Source: Volvox africanus (taxonomy: Eukaryota; Chlorophyta; Chlorophyceae; Chlamydomonadales; Volvocaceae). From it: a stretch of DNA of 64,000 nucleotides. A program made the position numbers and the translations under genes. This document shows positions 34,498 to 44,331 of this stretch, one piece after another (position 1 is the first letter of the stretch; each line of letters starts with the position of its first letter). The DNA is taken from positions 2,589,501 through 2,653,500 of the forward strand of contig BSDZ01000005.1 in assembly GCA_030268105.1 (NCBI GenBank), written 5' to 3'. The notes under the pieces are model-generated. The model was not told where the DNA came from. It was given only the letters and a program-made list of their open reading frames with translations, and did no database searches.

Positions 34498-36557
34498 AAC
34501 TAATCTTCTCCCGGAGCATGTTTGTTCTGCCCCACTCCATCTGTTTGTGCTGAGTGGGGCTGACTTGACGTCTACCAGTTGATCTTCGTGCTAGCTTACA
34601 AGTGCTTCAGTCAAAGGGGCTAGCGGCGGGTTGCTGCCGGAGCTGAATTGTGAGACGTACATACGTCAATCAGCACGAGAATGCGTCGTACAACGTTTAA
34701 CAGATAGATTTATGGTCGGATTCAGCGATCCTGTGTTGTGAGTCTCAACTATACCCGCCGAAGTATAGCACGCAGTTATCCACGCAAATTTATCGTAGTA
34801 GGCTGGTTACCCTAAATTCCCAGGATTCAATTTAAAGAAAAGCTTCCTTCATTAATAATTTCACTAGTGTTTCTTTTTAAGTTTCTTTCTTATAATGTAT
34901 AATAAATTAATATATATTATTGTACATGTTTTAAATATAATAAGAAGTTATTGTATATAATATGTAGCAGCTTGGACGATTGGGTAAGTTGCCTGCCGGG
35001 ATGCTTATAGCTGGCGTTATCTTGACCTCCGATTCCATGGCTTCGACTAGTACCCCTGGCTCCAATAATATAGACTCCTCTGCCGCCGAATGTGGCCCCG
35101 CTACCACCCTTTCCCAGGCAGCGTCACCACCGCTGCCTCGCCCCCGACCATCACTGCCACCGCCACTGCTGCCGCTGCCACCGCCACCACCAGTGTTGCC
35201 GCCGCTCGCTGCATCGCCACCGTTGATGAGACCGCCGCTGCGACAGCAGCTTCAGTGTCATATGAGCACCTGCGTCGAACGCCTTTTCCATACCTTACCG
35301 TTCACCCACCCAGAACCCATTTCATAGCTTCTCTCCCATGGCAGGCTGATGAGGTCGTAGTGTACGGTGGCGATGTGAGACCGCGATATGCGGTGAATAG
35401 GTGATGATGTGCTGGGGGTGGCGATAGATGTGAGGAGGTGCATGGAATGCAACGGCGGTTTTTGATCATGCTGGTGCAATGGGCCATTTTCGAATTCATC
35501 TGCGCACATGCACGCACATGCACACTACTAACGGTGCACGAACGCATGCATGGACGGGCGGGCACACGTGGCTGCATATGATTTGCAAAGAGTTTAGCAG
35601 CAGCAAACCTTGGGATGCAAGTTGCTGCCAGCAGATGTACAGGTTAATGATGCATGAATCAGACCACCTCATTCGTGATTAGTAATAAGTCCTTATACCT
35701 TCTGACAAACTCTTGTGCGTGCCCGCCCGTGTTTCGTAGGGCAATCAAGTCGCCCGCAGTGTAACACCATAGATTCAAGTGCCCGCCTGCCGACATGTCA
35801 TGCTCCACACAGGGTCTCTTATTCCGCCACCATGAATTTTGATATTGTCGAAGTGCTTCATTCACTTGGTGGCATGGCGACAACGGAGCAGCAGGGCAGA
35901 TGGACGCAATGTAAGGCAGTGCGCAATTGCTGCTTGCCTTAGAACAATTTTTGTTGTTGTCAAGAGACTGCGTGGCCCAAGGTCGACCTAATAGATTTCC
36001 CACGATCTCGTTCCTGCTAGCTATTGAAGTCCCAATCGAGAAATCCACCTACTTTTACAATACTGAACACCATAGACCATCTATCAGATCATGTTTGCTA
36101 TAAAACCGAGGGGCTGATAACCGCGGTAATAAATGGTAATGGTAATCACCAAATTTCGTTCTGCACAGATATCCCACACAGCCACCCGACCGCATACCCC
36201 AGGCGAAAATTTCTGCTCCGGATGTATTGACTGACAGCATTTTCTCGTACATGTGGTACACAAGAAGCACCCAAAGGGTCGGGCAGATATAACAACTACT
36301 GAGCGGCAATTGTCAAGTGAAGAATGTAACACCATCATAATATGTAAGAAAAAGAAGTTGACCAGCCAACGCTTCGCTACCCCCTTAATGAAAGCTGTAC
36401 GGCGGCATCAATATACAACCTTCTGCCGTAGCATCGTCCTGTCGTGAATCGCTACATATTCACCCACCAGGAGTCCAAACGACAAGTCAAGCGCTTGCCA
36501 TCACATCGGCGGCCGTGGTGATGAGGACCACAGCCAACGAAGACCAGGCGTCGAAAA

Positions 36558-36877
36558 GCGATACAGTCACAGATAGCGGTAACGGCTGCCACTTCTTTGC
36601 AGATCCCTGTGCCTGTACTGACAGTATAATAAATACCTGTCCACCCGCCTGGCCCGCTTTTATTCACCTTGAGCCAGCAGGGCTTCACGCTCCCCGTTAG
36701 CTAGCTAATGCATTCTTGTAATATAAACACCATCGATCAGGTCACGACATGATGGGAAGAGGACATTCCTTACAGCGATGCATCCTTAGCAGAGAACACA
36801 CACAATTCCGTCATTCCGGTATAACAGTAGTTCTCAACAAGTTCTACATACATTGAGAGCTTGCTGACCGCACATGC
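36558..36877. repeat. Satellite unit copy 4, first 320 bp only
   Basis: Matches unit positions 1-320 and then stops abruptly at the 5' LTR of array element A1. The satellite resumes on the far side of that element at unit position 6291, not 321. Confidence 0.95.
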
Positions 36878-37693
36878 TGTTGTGCTACGGTTCATTTCCC
36901 GCCGACGCGTAGGTCGACGCGATCCTACGAGGCGAAGTGCTTTTGTGATGAACGCATTGCATATGAATGAATCTGCATGATATAAATGTATTCGTGTACA
37001 TTTATATATGCATTTGGCATGTTGTCATTATCCATCGCGACGTCGCATCATGGCAAATCCGCCTAGCATGCATGAAAGCCCGAAGCATGGAAGTGCGCAT
37101 TATGTTCGTGCTACGAAACAATAAGTAATATTATCTGATATAATATTACTTCATTTAAGCACACGTTGAGAGCGCCGCACTCGTCGCGATACATGCCCTG
37201 CAACCGGATATCGTTATCCGGACCCTTGCATCATGCGAATGCCGGAAAGGCTTATACGTTGTTATGCGTAGACATCGCCTAAACGCAGTAGGGTTGTCAC
37301 ATCTAGGATCGGCCTCCTAATGTGAATCGTACGGCACTGCGATGCTGCGAGTATAACAGATGCGAGGACGGCTAAGCTAGATAAGACATTCGATACCGGA
37401 GAACACTTGTGTGTTCTACATTACTATTACTATACGATATTCTACTTAGCCCGAGCTAAGCCTGAACTTCGCTAATCACCGCCGCGTGATGATTGCTTGC
37501 TTCCGGCGCTGACGGCGATTTCGTCCATTGCATCATTCCGACCTGTAAGACCGTAAGTTATATCTCTCTTCGTCTTCTGCTGTCTCTGTTTGCTCTCGCT
37601 TGCCTTGCTGTACTTGCAAGTGCTCGCGCATCGGTGTCGATAGTCTCCAGACGTGCAGATACTTATGAGCAAACACGAACGAGAGGTACAACA
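36878..37693 (+). repeat. 5' LTR of A1 (816 bp)
   Basis: Ends TGTTG...CAACA. It carries a run of perfect hairpins: 36908-36913/36924-36929, 36980-36990/36997-37007, 37123-37134/37140-37151, 37204-37210/37215-37221, 37400-37406/37411-37417 and 37445-37450/37455-37460. A TATAAA lies at 36981, within the second hairpin, and could be the promoter. Confidence 0.96.
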
Positions 37694-37696
37694 ATT

Positions 37697-37710
37697 TGGT
37701 ATCGAGACAG
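37697..37710 (+). promoter_or_regulatory. Primer binding site of A1
   Basis: TGGTATCGAGACAG starts three bases after the 5' LTR, the usual place for the tRNA primer site; identical to that of element M. Confidence 0.7.
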
Positions 37711-37760
37711 GTTCGTTGTTTAACTGTCTCTCTTTGTCTAATCGGAAGTAGGTTCTTTCT

Positions 37761-38194
37761 ATGGCAAGTTCCAGCGACGAACCACGAGGACCGCTAGATA
37801 CTTTTGCCGAAGACTTAGGCCGCGCCGTTTTGGACGCCGCCGCTTCCGGTTTGTAATCGTTTAATTGCTTTTGCTTAGATTGCTGCACTTGTTGTGTAAG
37901 TTTACGCTCTGAGTCGCAGGTAATCTCAGTGCACCGGCATTGCTTGCCGCGGCGACTGAGACCGGCGTTCGTCCGGACCAGTTGGCGACTCTCATCGCCC
38001 AAACTACGGAGATCAGGACTCAGCTGGGCAAGTACTTGCTGAGTTTACTGAATCTTCTCAAGAGTACTGTCGGTAGGCTCACCGAATTGTTTTGTACTCT
38101 TGCCTTTGCGATAGAAGTCGGCTTCTATTACGCAAAACTAGGGTATCGTTTCGTGCTCCATGTCCGTGGAACACGACGATACGCCGCACACTAG
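37761..38194 (+). CDS. Leader ORF of A1, possibly spliced
   Basis: An ATG at 37761 gives 31 codons to a TAA at 37854. Joining 37848 (donor GTTTGT) to 37920 (acceptor GTCGCAG) removes 71 bp and keeps the frame open to 38194, about 120 residues in all. The last 35 bases overlap gag in another frame. The first part is acidic with small residues and the second part is leucine-rich and hydrophobic. I recognise no family. The in-frame gag start has a stop codon just upstream, so gag probably begins at its own ATG. Confidence 0.35.
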
Positions 38195-39395
38195 CCTAGC
38201 TAGCCAACCCGATTTCGTTGTTGCTGCTAGAGCGCCGGATAGAGGTCTTGAGACTGTTGGCGCGCGAGCCACTCAAGAGCCCCTTTTCCTTCAGACCCCT
38301 GCTCACTTAATTGTGCCGCATTCAGCAGTGAACACGAATATGGACAACACTGCTGGACCAAGGGTTCTGCCATTACCTCAAGCTCGAGGGCATGATGACA
38401 TCCCTGAGGTGATGAGATTGTCGATTCCCGTTCCTAGGCTCAATATTTCGCTGACCGACAAGACACCAGGGCATAGCATAGCCGATGCAACTCGTGCGTA
38501 CGTGCGTGACGCTAAAAAGTACCTCCAAGCTGTTCATGGTGGCGACAATGACGGTATCAGGTGTCTCTTCGTTGGTAACACCCTCGAGGGCGCAGCGAAG
38601 GACTGGTATCGCAATTGGACCAACGCCCGAGGCAGCTATACTTTTGACGAGTTGGTCGCCGCTTTGCTCGCACGATTCGCTACTGAGGTTCAAGCACGCG
38701 ATGTGGAAGCTCGTAACGTTTTGGCAGCCGGTAGCTACCACATGCGTCGGGATGAAAATGTACCTGCGTACCAGTCACGCTTCGAAGCACTTGTGACTCC
38801 CATTGCTGACCTCACCGAATCTGAGCGTGTCTTTTGGTTTAGGCGAGGCCTAACGAAACTTTTGGCTAAATGGTGCGCCACTGACTTGGTTGGAGCGCAG
38901 ATCAAGTCGTATGACGCGTTGGTCGCTTTTGCTAAGGGCGCGGAGATACGACTCCTTGCCGGCGAGGAAGAAGTCAAGTCTGCCCCTCGTGCAAATGCCG
39001 TGCAAGTGCAGGATCCGCTTGGGGAAGCTGTGGCTCTCGACCAGGACCTCGGCGCGACCCGCCCCACGCCTACTGCCGCGACGCGACGTAGCAACGGGCA
39101 ACGCAAGGCGCGCGGGGGCGCTAGCTCGGGTGTCCGTGGTACAGTAGGAGCAGGTCCGAGCTCGGACCCAGCTAGGAACAGGAAGCGTGGTGGTGCGCCG
39201 TCGACGGCAGCGGCACAGCGTTCCGACCCCAACGCGAAGCGTACTCGTACGGACGACACATTTATGCCAAAATGGAATTGCAATCGTTCCGAATTGGAGC
39301 GTCGGAAATTGGCCAATGTTTGTCTACGGTGTGCGGAGAATCATTCCACGAAGGATTGCCCTCTAATGCCGCCGTTTGTACCTCAGCCGAAATAG
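38160..39395 (+). CDS. gag: Gag of A1
   Basis: A 411-residue Gag with an ATG start. The capsid region at about 100-240 has the GAAKDWYRNW motif; a basic Gly/Arg/Ser-rich stretch follows; the zinc knuckle C388, C391, H395, C400 is one residue short of the usual spacing. Compared with element M only three residues differ (Val3, Thr349, Leu379). The frame ends in UAG at 39393 and pol continues in the same frame. Confidence 0.95.
   Translation: MSVEHDDTPHTSLASQPDFVVAARAPDRGLETVGARATQEPLFLQTPAHLIVPHSAVNTNMDNTAGPRVLPLPQARGHDDIPEVMRLSIPVPRLNISLTDKTPGHSIADATRAYVRDAKKYLQAVHGGDNDGIRCLFVGNTLEGAAKDWYRNWTNARGSYTFDELVAALLARFATEVQARDVEARNVLAAGSYHMRRDENVPAYQSRFEALVTPIADLTESERVFWFRRGLTKLLAKWCATDLVGAQIKSYDALVAFAKGAEIRLLAGEEEVKSAPRANAVQVQDPLGEAVALDQDLGATRPTPTAATRRSNGQRKARGGASSGVRGTVGAGPSSDPARNRKRGGAPSTAAAQRSDPNAKRTRTDDTFMPKWNCNRSELERRKLANVCLRCAENHSTKDCPLMPPFVPQPK
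39393..39395 (+). promoter_or_regulatory. In-frame UAG between gag and pol (A1)
   Basis: Context AAA-UAG-GGG-CUU. Gag and pol share a frame (38160 and 39414 differ by a multiple of three) and no other stop separates them. Confidence 0.75.
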
Positions 39396-42300
39396 GGGCT
39401 TGCCCGGGTTCCTGTGGAGGGGGCACCACCCGGGATTTCTGAACTAACGCGTGGTCGGTGGTCATCCTTACGGCCAGCCGTTAAGGCATTGTTGCCTTGT
39501 GTACTTGGACACATCGAGCGAGTCATTGCGCGACGCATCACGCTTGACGGACGCACGGGACTTCTCTGCTTCGACCCGTTGTGTAATTTGTTTACACCTC
39601 GCCGTCCCCTGTCGTCTATCGATCTGTCTAACCACGTGGTTTTGTTCATCCCCTCGTCTCTGCGTGAGATGTCGGAACAGTTGGCCATATACAGGAGATG
39701 TAGGCGTCAATATCCAGGCACTGCCGCATGTGTATTACTCCCTGCTTTCTGTCGGCGCAAGGCAGAGGCATCGTTAAGGGGTATGCGGCATGTCCACCGG
39801 TTCGAGCCGGGCACCGTTTTGTTTAATGGTGTGGATCGGGAGGGTACGCTGGCTCCGTGGCCATGCCTATCCTACTCGGTTGACGTTTGGTACGAAGCTC
39901 CTGATGGGGGTGCCGTTGGTTACGGACCCGCCTTAAGTGCACTGACGTTGTCTGCTGGGCAGTCGCTCGTAGATAACCGTGTCCCTGTGGTTCAGATCGG
40001 TTTGAATGGCCGTACTCTGAAGGCACTTGTTGACACCGGTGCCAGCGACGACTTCATCTCTGTCACAGAGGTGAACGCGCTGGGGTTGTCCCCAGAGTCG
40101 TCTGATTGTCCACAGGTTACCCTTGCTGACGGGGGTAAGCATCCCATCGTGGGCAGGATTACCCTTAGCCTATCGTTAGGCCCTTTGCGTGTTGTGACCC
40201 GGCCGTACGTGCTGCAGGGCTTAGCAGAGACTGCACCGTACATAATGGGGTCGTCGACATTACGACAGTACCGCGCGCGCATCGACATGGAGACCGCAAC
40301 CCTGCATATGTGCAAGGGTACTCTGTCGATTAAGGTACCTTTCCTGTCGTTCGAATATGTCACACCAAAGGAGGGCGAAACTGAGGCGGTGCCTATGGTT
40401 AATTTCGCTGTGACCGCAATGGCCACGCGAATCGAACCAGAGCTAGTCGGGCGTAAGGAGGCCGTCCGTTTGTTACGGAAGGGTGCCCACGGACTGCTTT
40501 TAAGGCCGCGGGTGAGCTGTTGTGTCACCACCGCGCAGATTTCTGCGGATCCTGAGGTTGAGGCCCTACTGTCGCAGTATGAGGACGTCTTTAAAGATAT
40601 CCCTGGCCTACCACCTATGCGTCCTGTTGATCACACAATCCCTCTCATGCCTGGAGCGCAGCCTACAGCCCGGCCAATGTACAGGTTGAGTCCATTGGAG
40701 CTGGATGAGGTAAAGCGCCAGGTGACGGATTTGCTCGCGAAGGGTATGATACGCCCCAGCACATCCCCGTTTTCTGCACCGATTTTGTTTGTCGGTAAGA
40801 AGGATGGGACCTTGCGCATGTGCATTGATTACCGGGGGTTAAATGCGAATACGGTGAAAAATCGCTACCCTTTGCCACGCGTTGACGACCTGTTGGATAA
40901 GCTGAAGGGCTCGGCTTATTTTTCCTCAATTGACTTACAACAGGGCTACAATCAGATTCGCATCGCTGCCTCTGATATCCCGAAAACCGCTTTTCGGACG
41001 CCCTTCGGTCACTTTGAGTATACGGTCCTATCATTTGGTTTGACTAATGCCCCTGCGACGTTTCAGGCGGTTATGGACCGAATGTTTAGGCCGTTTATCG
41101 ACAGGTTCGTTGTTTGCTACCTGGATGACATCTTGGTATATTCTAAGACGCGCGAGGAGCACTTGGAGCATTTGCGGCTCGTGCTCGACGTTATGAGGCG
41201 GGAGCAATTGTTTGCTAAACGCGCCAAATGCTTTTGGGCGCAGCCTCAGGTGGAATATTTGGGCCACATTGTGTCGGCCACCGGTGTGAAGATGGACCCG
41301 CGGAAGGTCGCCGTGGTTCGTGATTGGCCCGCGCCTCAGAACCTCACGGAGCTGCGTAAGTTCCTTGGCTTGACCAATTATTTCCGAAAGTTCATTGAAA
41401 AATATTCCATCATTGCGGCCCCGCTTACTAACTTAACTCGCAAAGGCGTTTTCGTTTCGCTCGAGTCGTGGACGTCGCAATGCCAGCGGGCATTCGAAGA
41501 GCTCAAACGGATCGTTGCCGAAGATGTCACCCTTGCATTCCCTGATTACTCGTTGCCATTTCGTGTTGAGGTAGTGTCTGATGCCTCAATATTTGGAAGC
41601 GGCGCTGTATTGTTACAGGAAGGGCGACCGATCGCCTTCACGAGTAAGAAGTTTTCTGGTGCGGAGATTCGCTACACCACCGGGGAACAGGAGCTTCTGG
41701 CCGTGCTGCATGCTTTAAAGGAATGGCGCTGTTACCTCGAGGGACGCCCGTTTACTTTAAAGACTGACCATAAGCCCCTAACGTTTTTGCAAAGCGTTCC
41801 GACGTTGAACCGCCGTCAAGCTAGGTGGATGGAATATCTAGCTAGGTTCAACTGCACCTGGGAGTATATTTCTGGTAAATTGAATATTGCCGATGCTCTC
41901 AGTCGACATCCGTCGCTACACGCTGCAATTTTGGCAGCGCCCGTCGTGCGGCCGCGTAGCGAGGAGGTTCCGATCGCGACGGACCTCGCGGAGCGGTTGA
42001 AGGCTGCCTACAGCGCAGACGCCTGGTTCGCGGACCCGGCTAATGTAGAAAACCTTCGCAAGCAGAATGGCCTTTGGCTACGGACGGAGGGTGCAGCTAC
42101 GCAAATCGTCGTTCCGAACGACGACGCGCTACGCTACGACATCCTTGCGCGGTTCCACGAGGACCCGTTAGCAGGACACCCTGGTAGCAAGCGATTGATC
42201 GACTTGGTGCAACGTTCCTTCTGGTGGCCTCGTTTGGCTAAGGATGCGGCGAACTTCGTCCAGACATGCAGTCTGTGCCAGCGCAATAAGGCTTTGTCCG

Positions 42301-43409
42301 GTAAGGGCCATGGGTTGTTGCAACCGTTGCCTGCCCCGGATGCGCCTTGGGAAAGTGTTTCCATGGACTTCGTAGTCGCGCTGCCCAAAACTGAGGGGGG
42401 ATACGATGCGGTGTTCGTAATGGTCGATCGTCTGACTAAGATGGTTCACCTAGCACCATGTACATCATCCTGCACGGCTGAGCAAACCGCACGTTTGTTT
42501 TTCGATAATGTGGTTCGGTTACACGGGATTCCCAAAAATGTGATCTCGGACCGCGGTGGACAGTTCACGTCTAAGTTTTGGGAAGCGCTCTGCAAACTAG
42601 TTGGCATGCGCGTCAACCTGAGCACGGCGTATCACCCGCAGACTGATGGTCAAACCGAACGCACAAACCGCACGTTGGGTGATATGTTGCGCAATTATGC
42701 TGGTCGCACACCACTTGTTTGGGATACATATTTGACTGCGGCAGAATTCGCGCTTAACAATGCTGTTAACCGCTCTACAGGCAAAAGTCCGTTCTTTCTT
42801 AACTACGGGTTTCATCCCGCGCTACCCGTGTGGCGTGAGTTGGAAGTGAACGTGCCTGCTGCTAAACTTTTTGCCAAGTCGTTTATGTCCCGGATCACAG
42901 ACGCGAAGTCGTGTTTGGACGCGGCGCAGCAACGAACGACAGAATACTACAACAAATCCAAGCAGGATGTGATGTTTTCGGAAGGGCAACTCGTGTTGCT
43001 AAGCACCAAGAACTTGCGTTCCTTGGCCGACGGATCCCGAAAACTCTTACCCCGCTGGATTGGTCCGTACCCTGTCGTGCGCATGGTTGGGAATGTGGCT
43101 GTGCAGCTTGCATTGCCCGCTGATATGACCATTCACCCCACGTTTCACGTATCGCTTGTTCGTCCGTATCGTGGTACGGAACCCGTCCCTGAGCCTGCTA
43201 ACGCCCCCACAGCGATCGAACCAGTTCCCGAGACCTGGATCGCTGGTAAACAGAAGTTTTACGATGTGGAGCGGGTGTTAGATTATCGCGCGCGTCGTGT
43301 GGGCCGACACCGACGTAAGCGAACAGTACACGATACTTGGTTAAGTGGACAGGGTATACCGACGAGCACAACTCATGGGAACCGGCACGCAACTTCTCAC
43401 AGGACATGA
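39396..43409 (+). CDS. pol: Pol of A1, chromodomain lost by frameshift
   Basis: Readthrough continuation of gag; the first start-like codon is GTG at 39414. Protease DTGA, reverse transcriptase YLDD, RNase H acidic residues, integrase zinc site and the D-D35-E triad are all intact and at the same positions as in element M. A one-base deletion at about 43333 shifts the frame after residue 1306 (RKRTVH), replacing the chromodomain core KWTGY with 25 unrelated residues before a TGA at 43407. The catalytic enzymes should be unaffected, but chromatin targeting by the chromodomain should be lost. Confidence 0.96.
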   Translation, partial: GLARVPVEGAPPGISELTRGRWSSLRPAVKALLPCVLGHIERVIARRITLDGRTGLLCFDPLCNLFTPRRPLSSIDLSNHVVLFIPSSLREMSEQLAIYRRCRRQYPGTAACVLLPAFCRRKAEASLRGMRHVHRFEPGTVLFNGVDREGTLAPWPCLSYSVDVWYEAPDGGAVGYGPALSALTLSAGQSLVDNRVPVVQIGLNGRTLKALVDTGASDDFISVTEVNALGLSPESSDCPQVTLADGGKHPIVGRITLSLSLGPLRVVTRPYVLQGLAETAPYIMGSSTLRQYRARIDMETATLHMCKGTLSIKVPFLSFEYVTPKEGETEAVPMVNFAVTAMATRIEPELVGRKEAVRLLRKGAHGLLLRPRVSCCVTTAQISADPEVEALLSQYEDVFKDIPGLPPMRPVDHTIPLMPGAQPTARPMYRLSPLELDEVKRQVTDLLAKGMIRPSTSPFSAPILFVGKKDGTLRMCIDYRGLNANTVKNRYPLPRVDDLLDKLKGSAYFSSIDLQQGYNQIRIAASDIPKTAFRTPFGHFEYTVLSFGLTNAPATFQAVMDRMFRPFIDRFVVCYLDDILVYSKTREEHLEHLRLVLDVMRREQLFAKRAKCFWAQPQVEYLGHIVSATGVKMDPRKVAVVRDWPAPQNLTELRKFLGLTNYFRKFIEKYSIIAAPLTNLTRKGVFVSLESWTSQCQRAFEELKRIVAEDVTLAFPDYSLPFRVEVVSDASIFGSGAVLLQEGRPIAFTSKKFSGAEIRYTTGEQELLAVLHALKEWRCYLEGRPFTLKTDHKPLTFLQSVPTLNRRQARWMEYLARFNCTWEYISGKLNIADALSRHPSLHAAILAAPVVRPRSEEVPIATDLAERLKAAYSADAWFADPANVENLRKQNGLWLRTEGAATQIVVPNDDALRYDILARFHEDPLAGHPGSKRLIDLVQRSFWWPRLAKDAANFVQTCSLCQRNKALSGKGHGLLQPLPAPDAPWESVSMDFVVALPKTEGGYDAVFVMVDRLTKMVHLAPCTSSCTAEQTARLFFDNVVRLHGIPKNVISDRGGQFTSKFWEALCKLVGMRVNLSTAYHPQTDGQTERTNRTLGDMLRNYAGRTPLVWDTYLTAAEFALNNAVNRSTGKSPFFLNYGFHPALPVWRELEVNVPAAKLFAKSFMSRITDAKSCLDAAQQRTTEYYNKSKQDVMFSEGQLVLLSTKNLRSLADGSRKLLPRWIGPYPVVRMVGNVAVQLALPADMTIHPTFHVSLVRPYRGTEPVPEPANAPTAIEPVPETWIAGKQKFYDVERVLDYRARRVGRHRRKRTVHDTWLSGQGIPTSTTHGNRHATSHRT

Positions 43410-43500
43410 AACCCCTGCTCGAAGAAGCCCGCAAACGTGCCACGCAAACCCAATGACCCCTGCAGTCGATGCTGTATGATGCAGCGAGGACGCTGCATAC

Positions 43501-43515
43501 GGGAGGGGGGATAAT
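43501..43515 (+). promoter_or_regulatory. Polypurine tract of A1
   Basis: GGGAGGGGGGATAAT immediately precedes the 3' LTR. Confidence 0.85.
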
Positions 43516-44331
43516 TGTTGTGCTACGGTTCATTTCCCGCCGACGCGTAGGTCGACGCGATCCTACGAGGCGAAGTGCTTTTGTGATGAACGCATTGCAT
43601 ATGAATGAATCTGCATGATATAAATGTATTCGTGTACATTTATATATGCATTTGGCATGTTGTCATTATCCATCGCGACGTCGCATCATGGCAAATCCGC
43701 CTAGCATGCATGAAAGCCCGAAGCATGGAAGTGCGCATTATGTTCGTGCTACGAAACAATAAGTAATATTATCTGATATAATATTACTTCATTTAAGCAC
43801 ACGTTGAGAGCGCCGCACTCGTCGCGATACATGCCCTGCAACCGGATATCGTTATCCGGACCCTTGCATCATGCGAATGCCGGAAAGGCTTATACGTTGT
43901 TATGCGTAGACATCGCCTAAACGCAGTAGGGTTGTCACATCTAGGATCGGCCTCCTAATGTGAATCGTACGGCACTGCGATGCTGTGAGTATAACAGATG
44001 CGAGGACGGCTAAGCTAGATAAGACATTCGATACCGGAGAACACTTGTGTGTTCTACATTACTATTACTATACGATATTCTACTTAGCCCGAGCTAAGCC
44101 TGAACTTCGCTAATCACCGCCGCGTGATGATTGCTTGCTTCCGGCGCTGACGGCGATTTCGTCCATTGCATCATTCCGACCTGTAAGACCGTAAGTTATA
44201 TCTCTCTTCGTCTTCCGCTGTCTCTGTTTGCTCTCGCTTGCCTTGCTGTACTTGCAAGTGCTCGCGCATCGGTGTCGATAGTCTCCAGACGTGCAGATAC
44301 TTATGAGCAAACACGAACGAGAGGTACAACA
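43516..44331 (+). repeat. 3' LTR of A1 (816 bp)
   Basis: Same as the 5' LTR except T at 43986 and C at 44216. The same two differences recur between the LTRs of A2 and A3. Confidence 0.96.

Larger units (their letters stand above)
27591..36557. repeat. Satellite unit copy 3
   Basis: An uninterrupted unit, 669 bp longer than copy 1 because of its minisatellite. Single-base differences from copy 1 are scattered (for example near 28731, 29065, 29570, 31156, 34262 and 35098). The non-minisatellite parts, 27591-30708 and 34128-36557, contain no recognised gene; the possible exons and the EF-hand-like spot described for copy 1 recur here. Confidence 0.97.
36878..44331 (+). mobile_element. Ty3/gypsy chromovirus, array copy A1
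   Basis: A 7454-bp element in plus orientation, the same family as element M. The flanking bases are CATGC on the left and CTGAG on the right, so there is no target duplication, and the flanks come from unit positions 320 and 6291. It is therefore a recombinant and not a simple insertion. The LTRs are 816 bp and differ at two places (37348/43986, 37578/44216). Confidence 0.96.

Noticed and set aside
36878..44331. Three independent retrotransposon insertions in the array
   Set aside because: Identical flanks, identical LTR mismatches, an exact 9782-bp period and a shared frameshift require tandem duplication.
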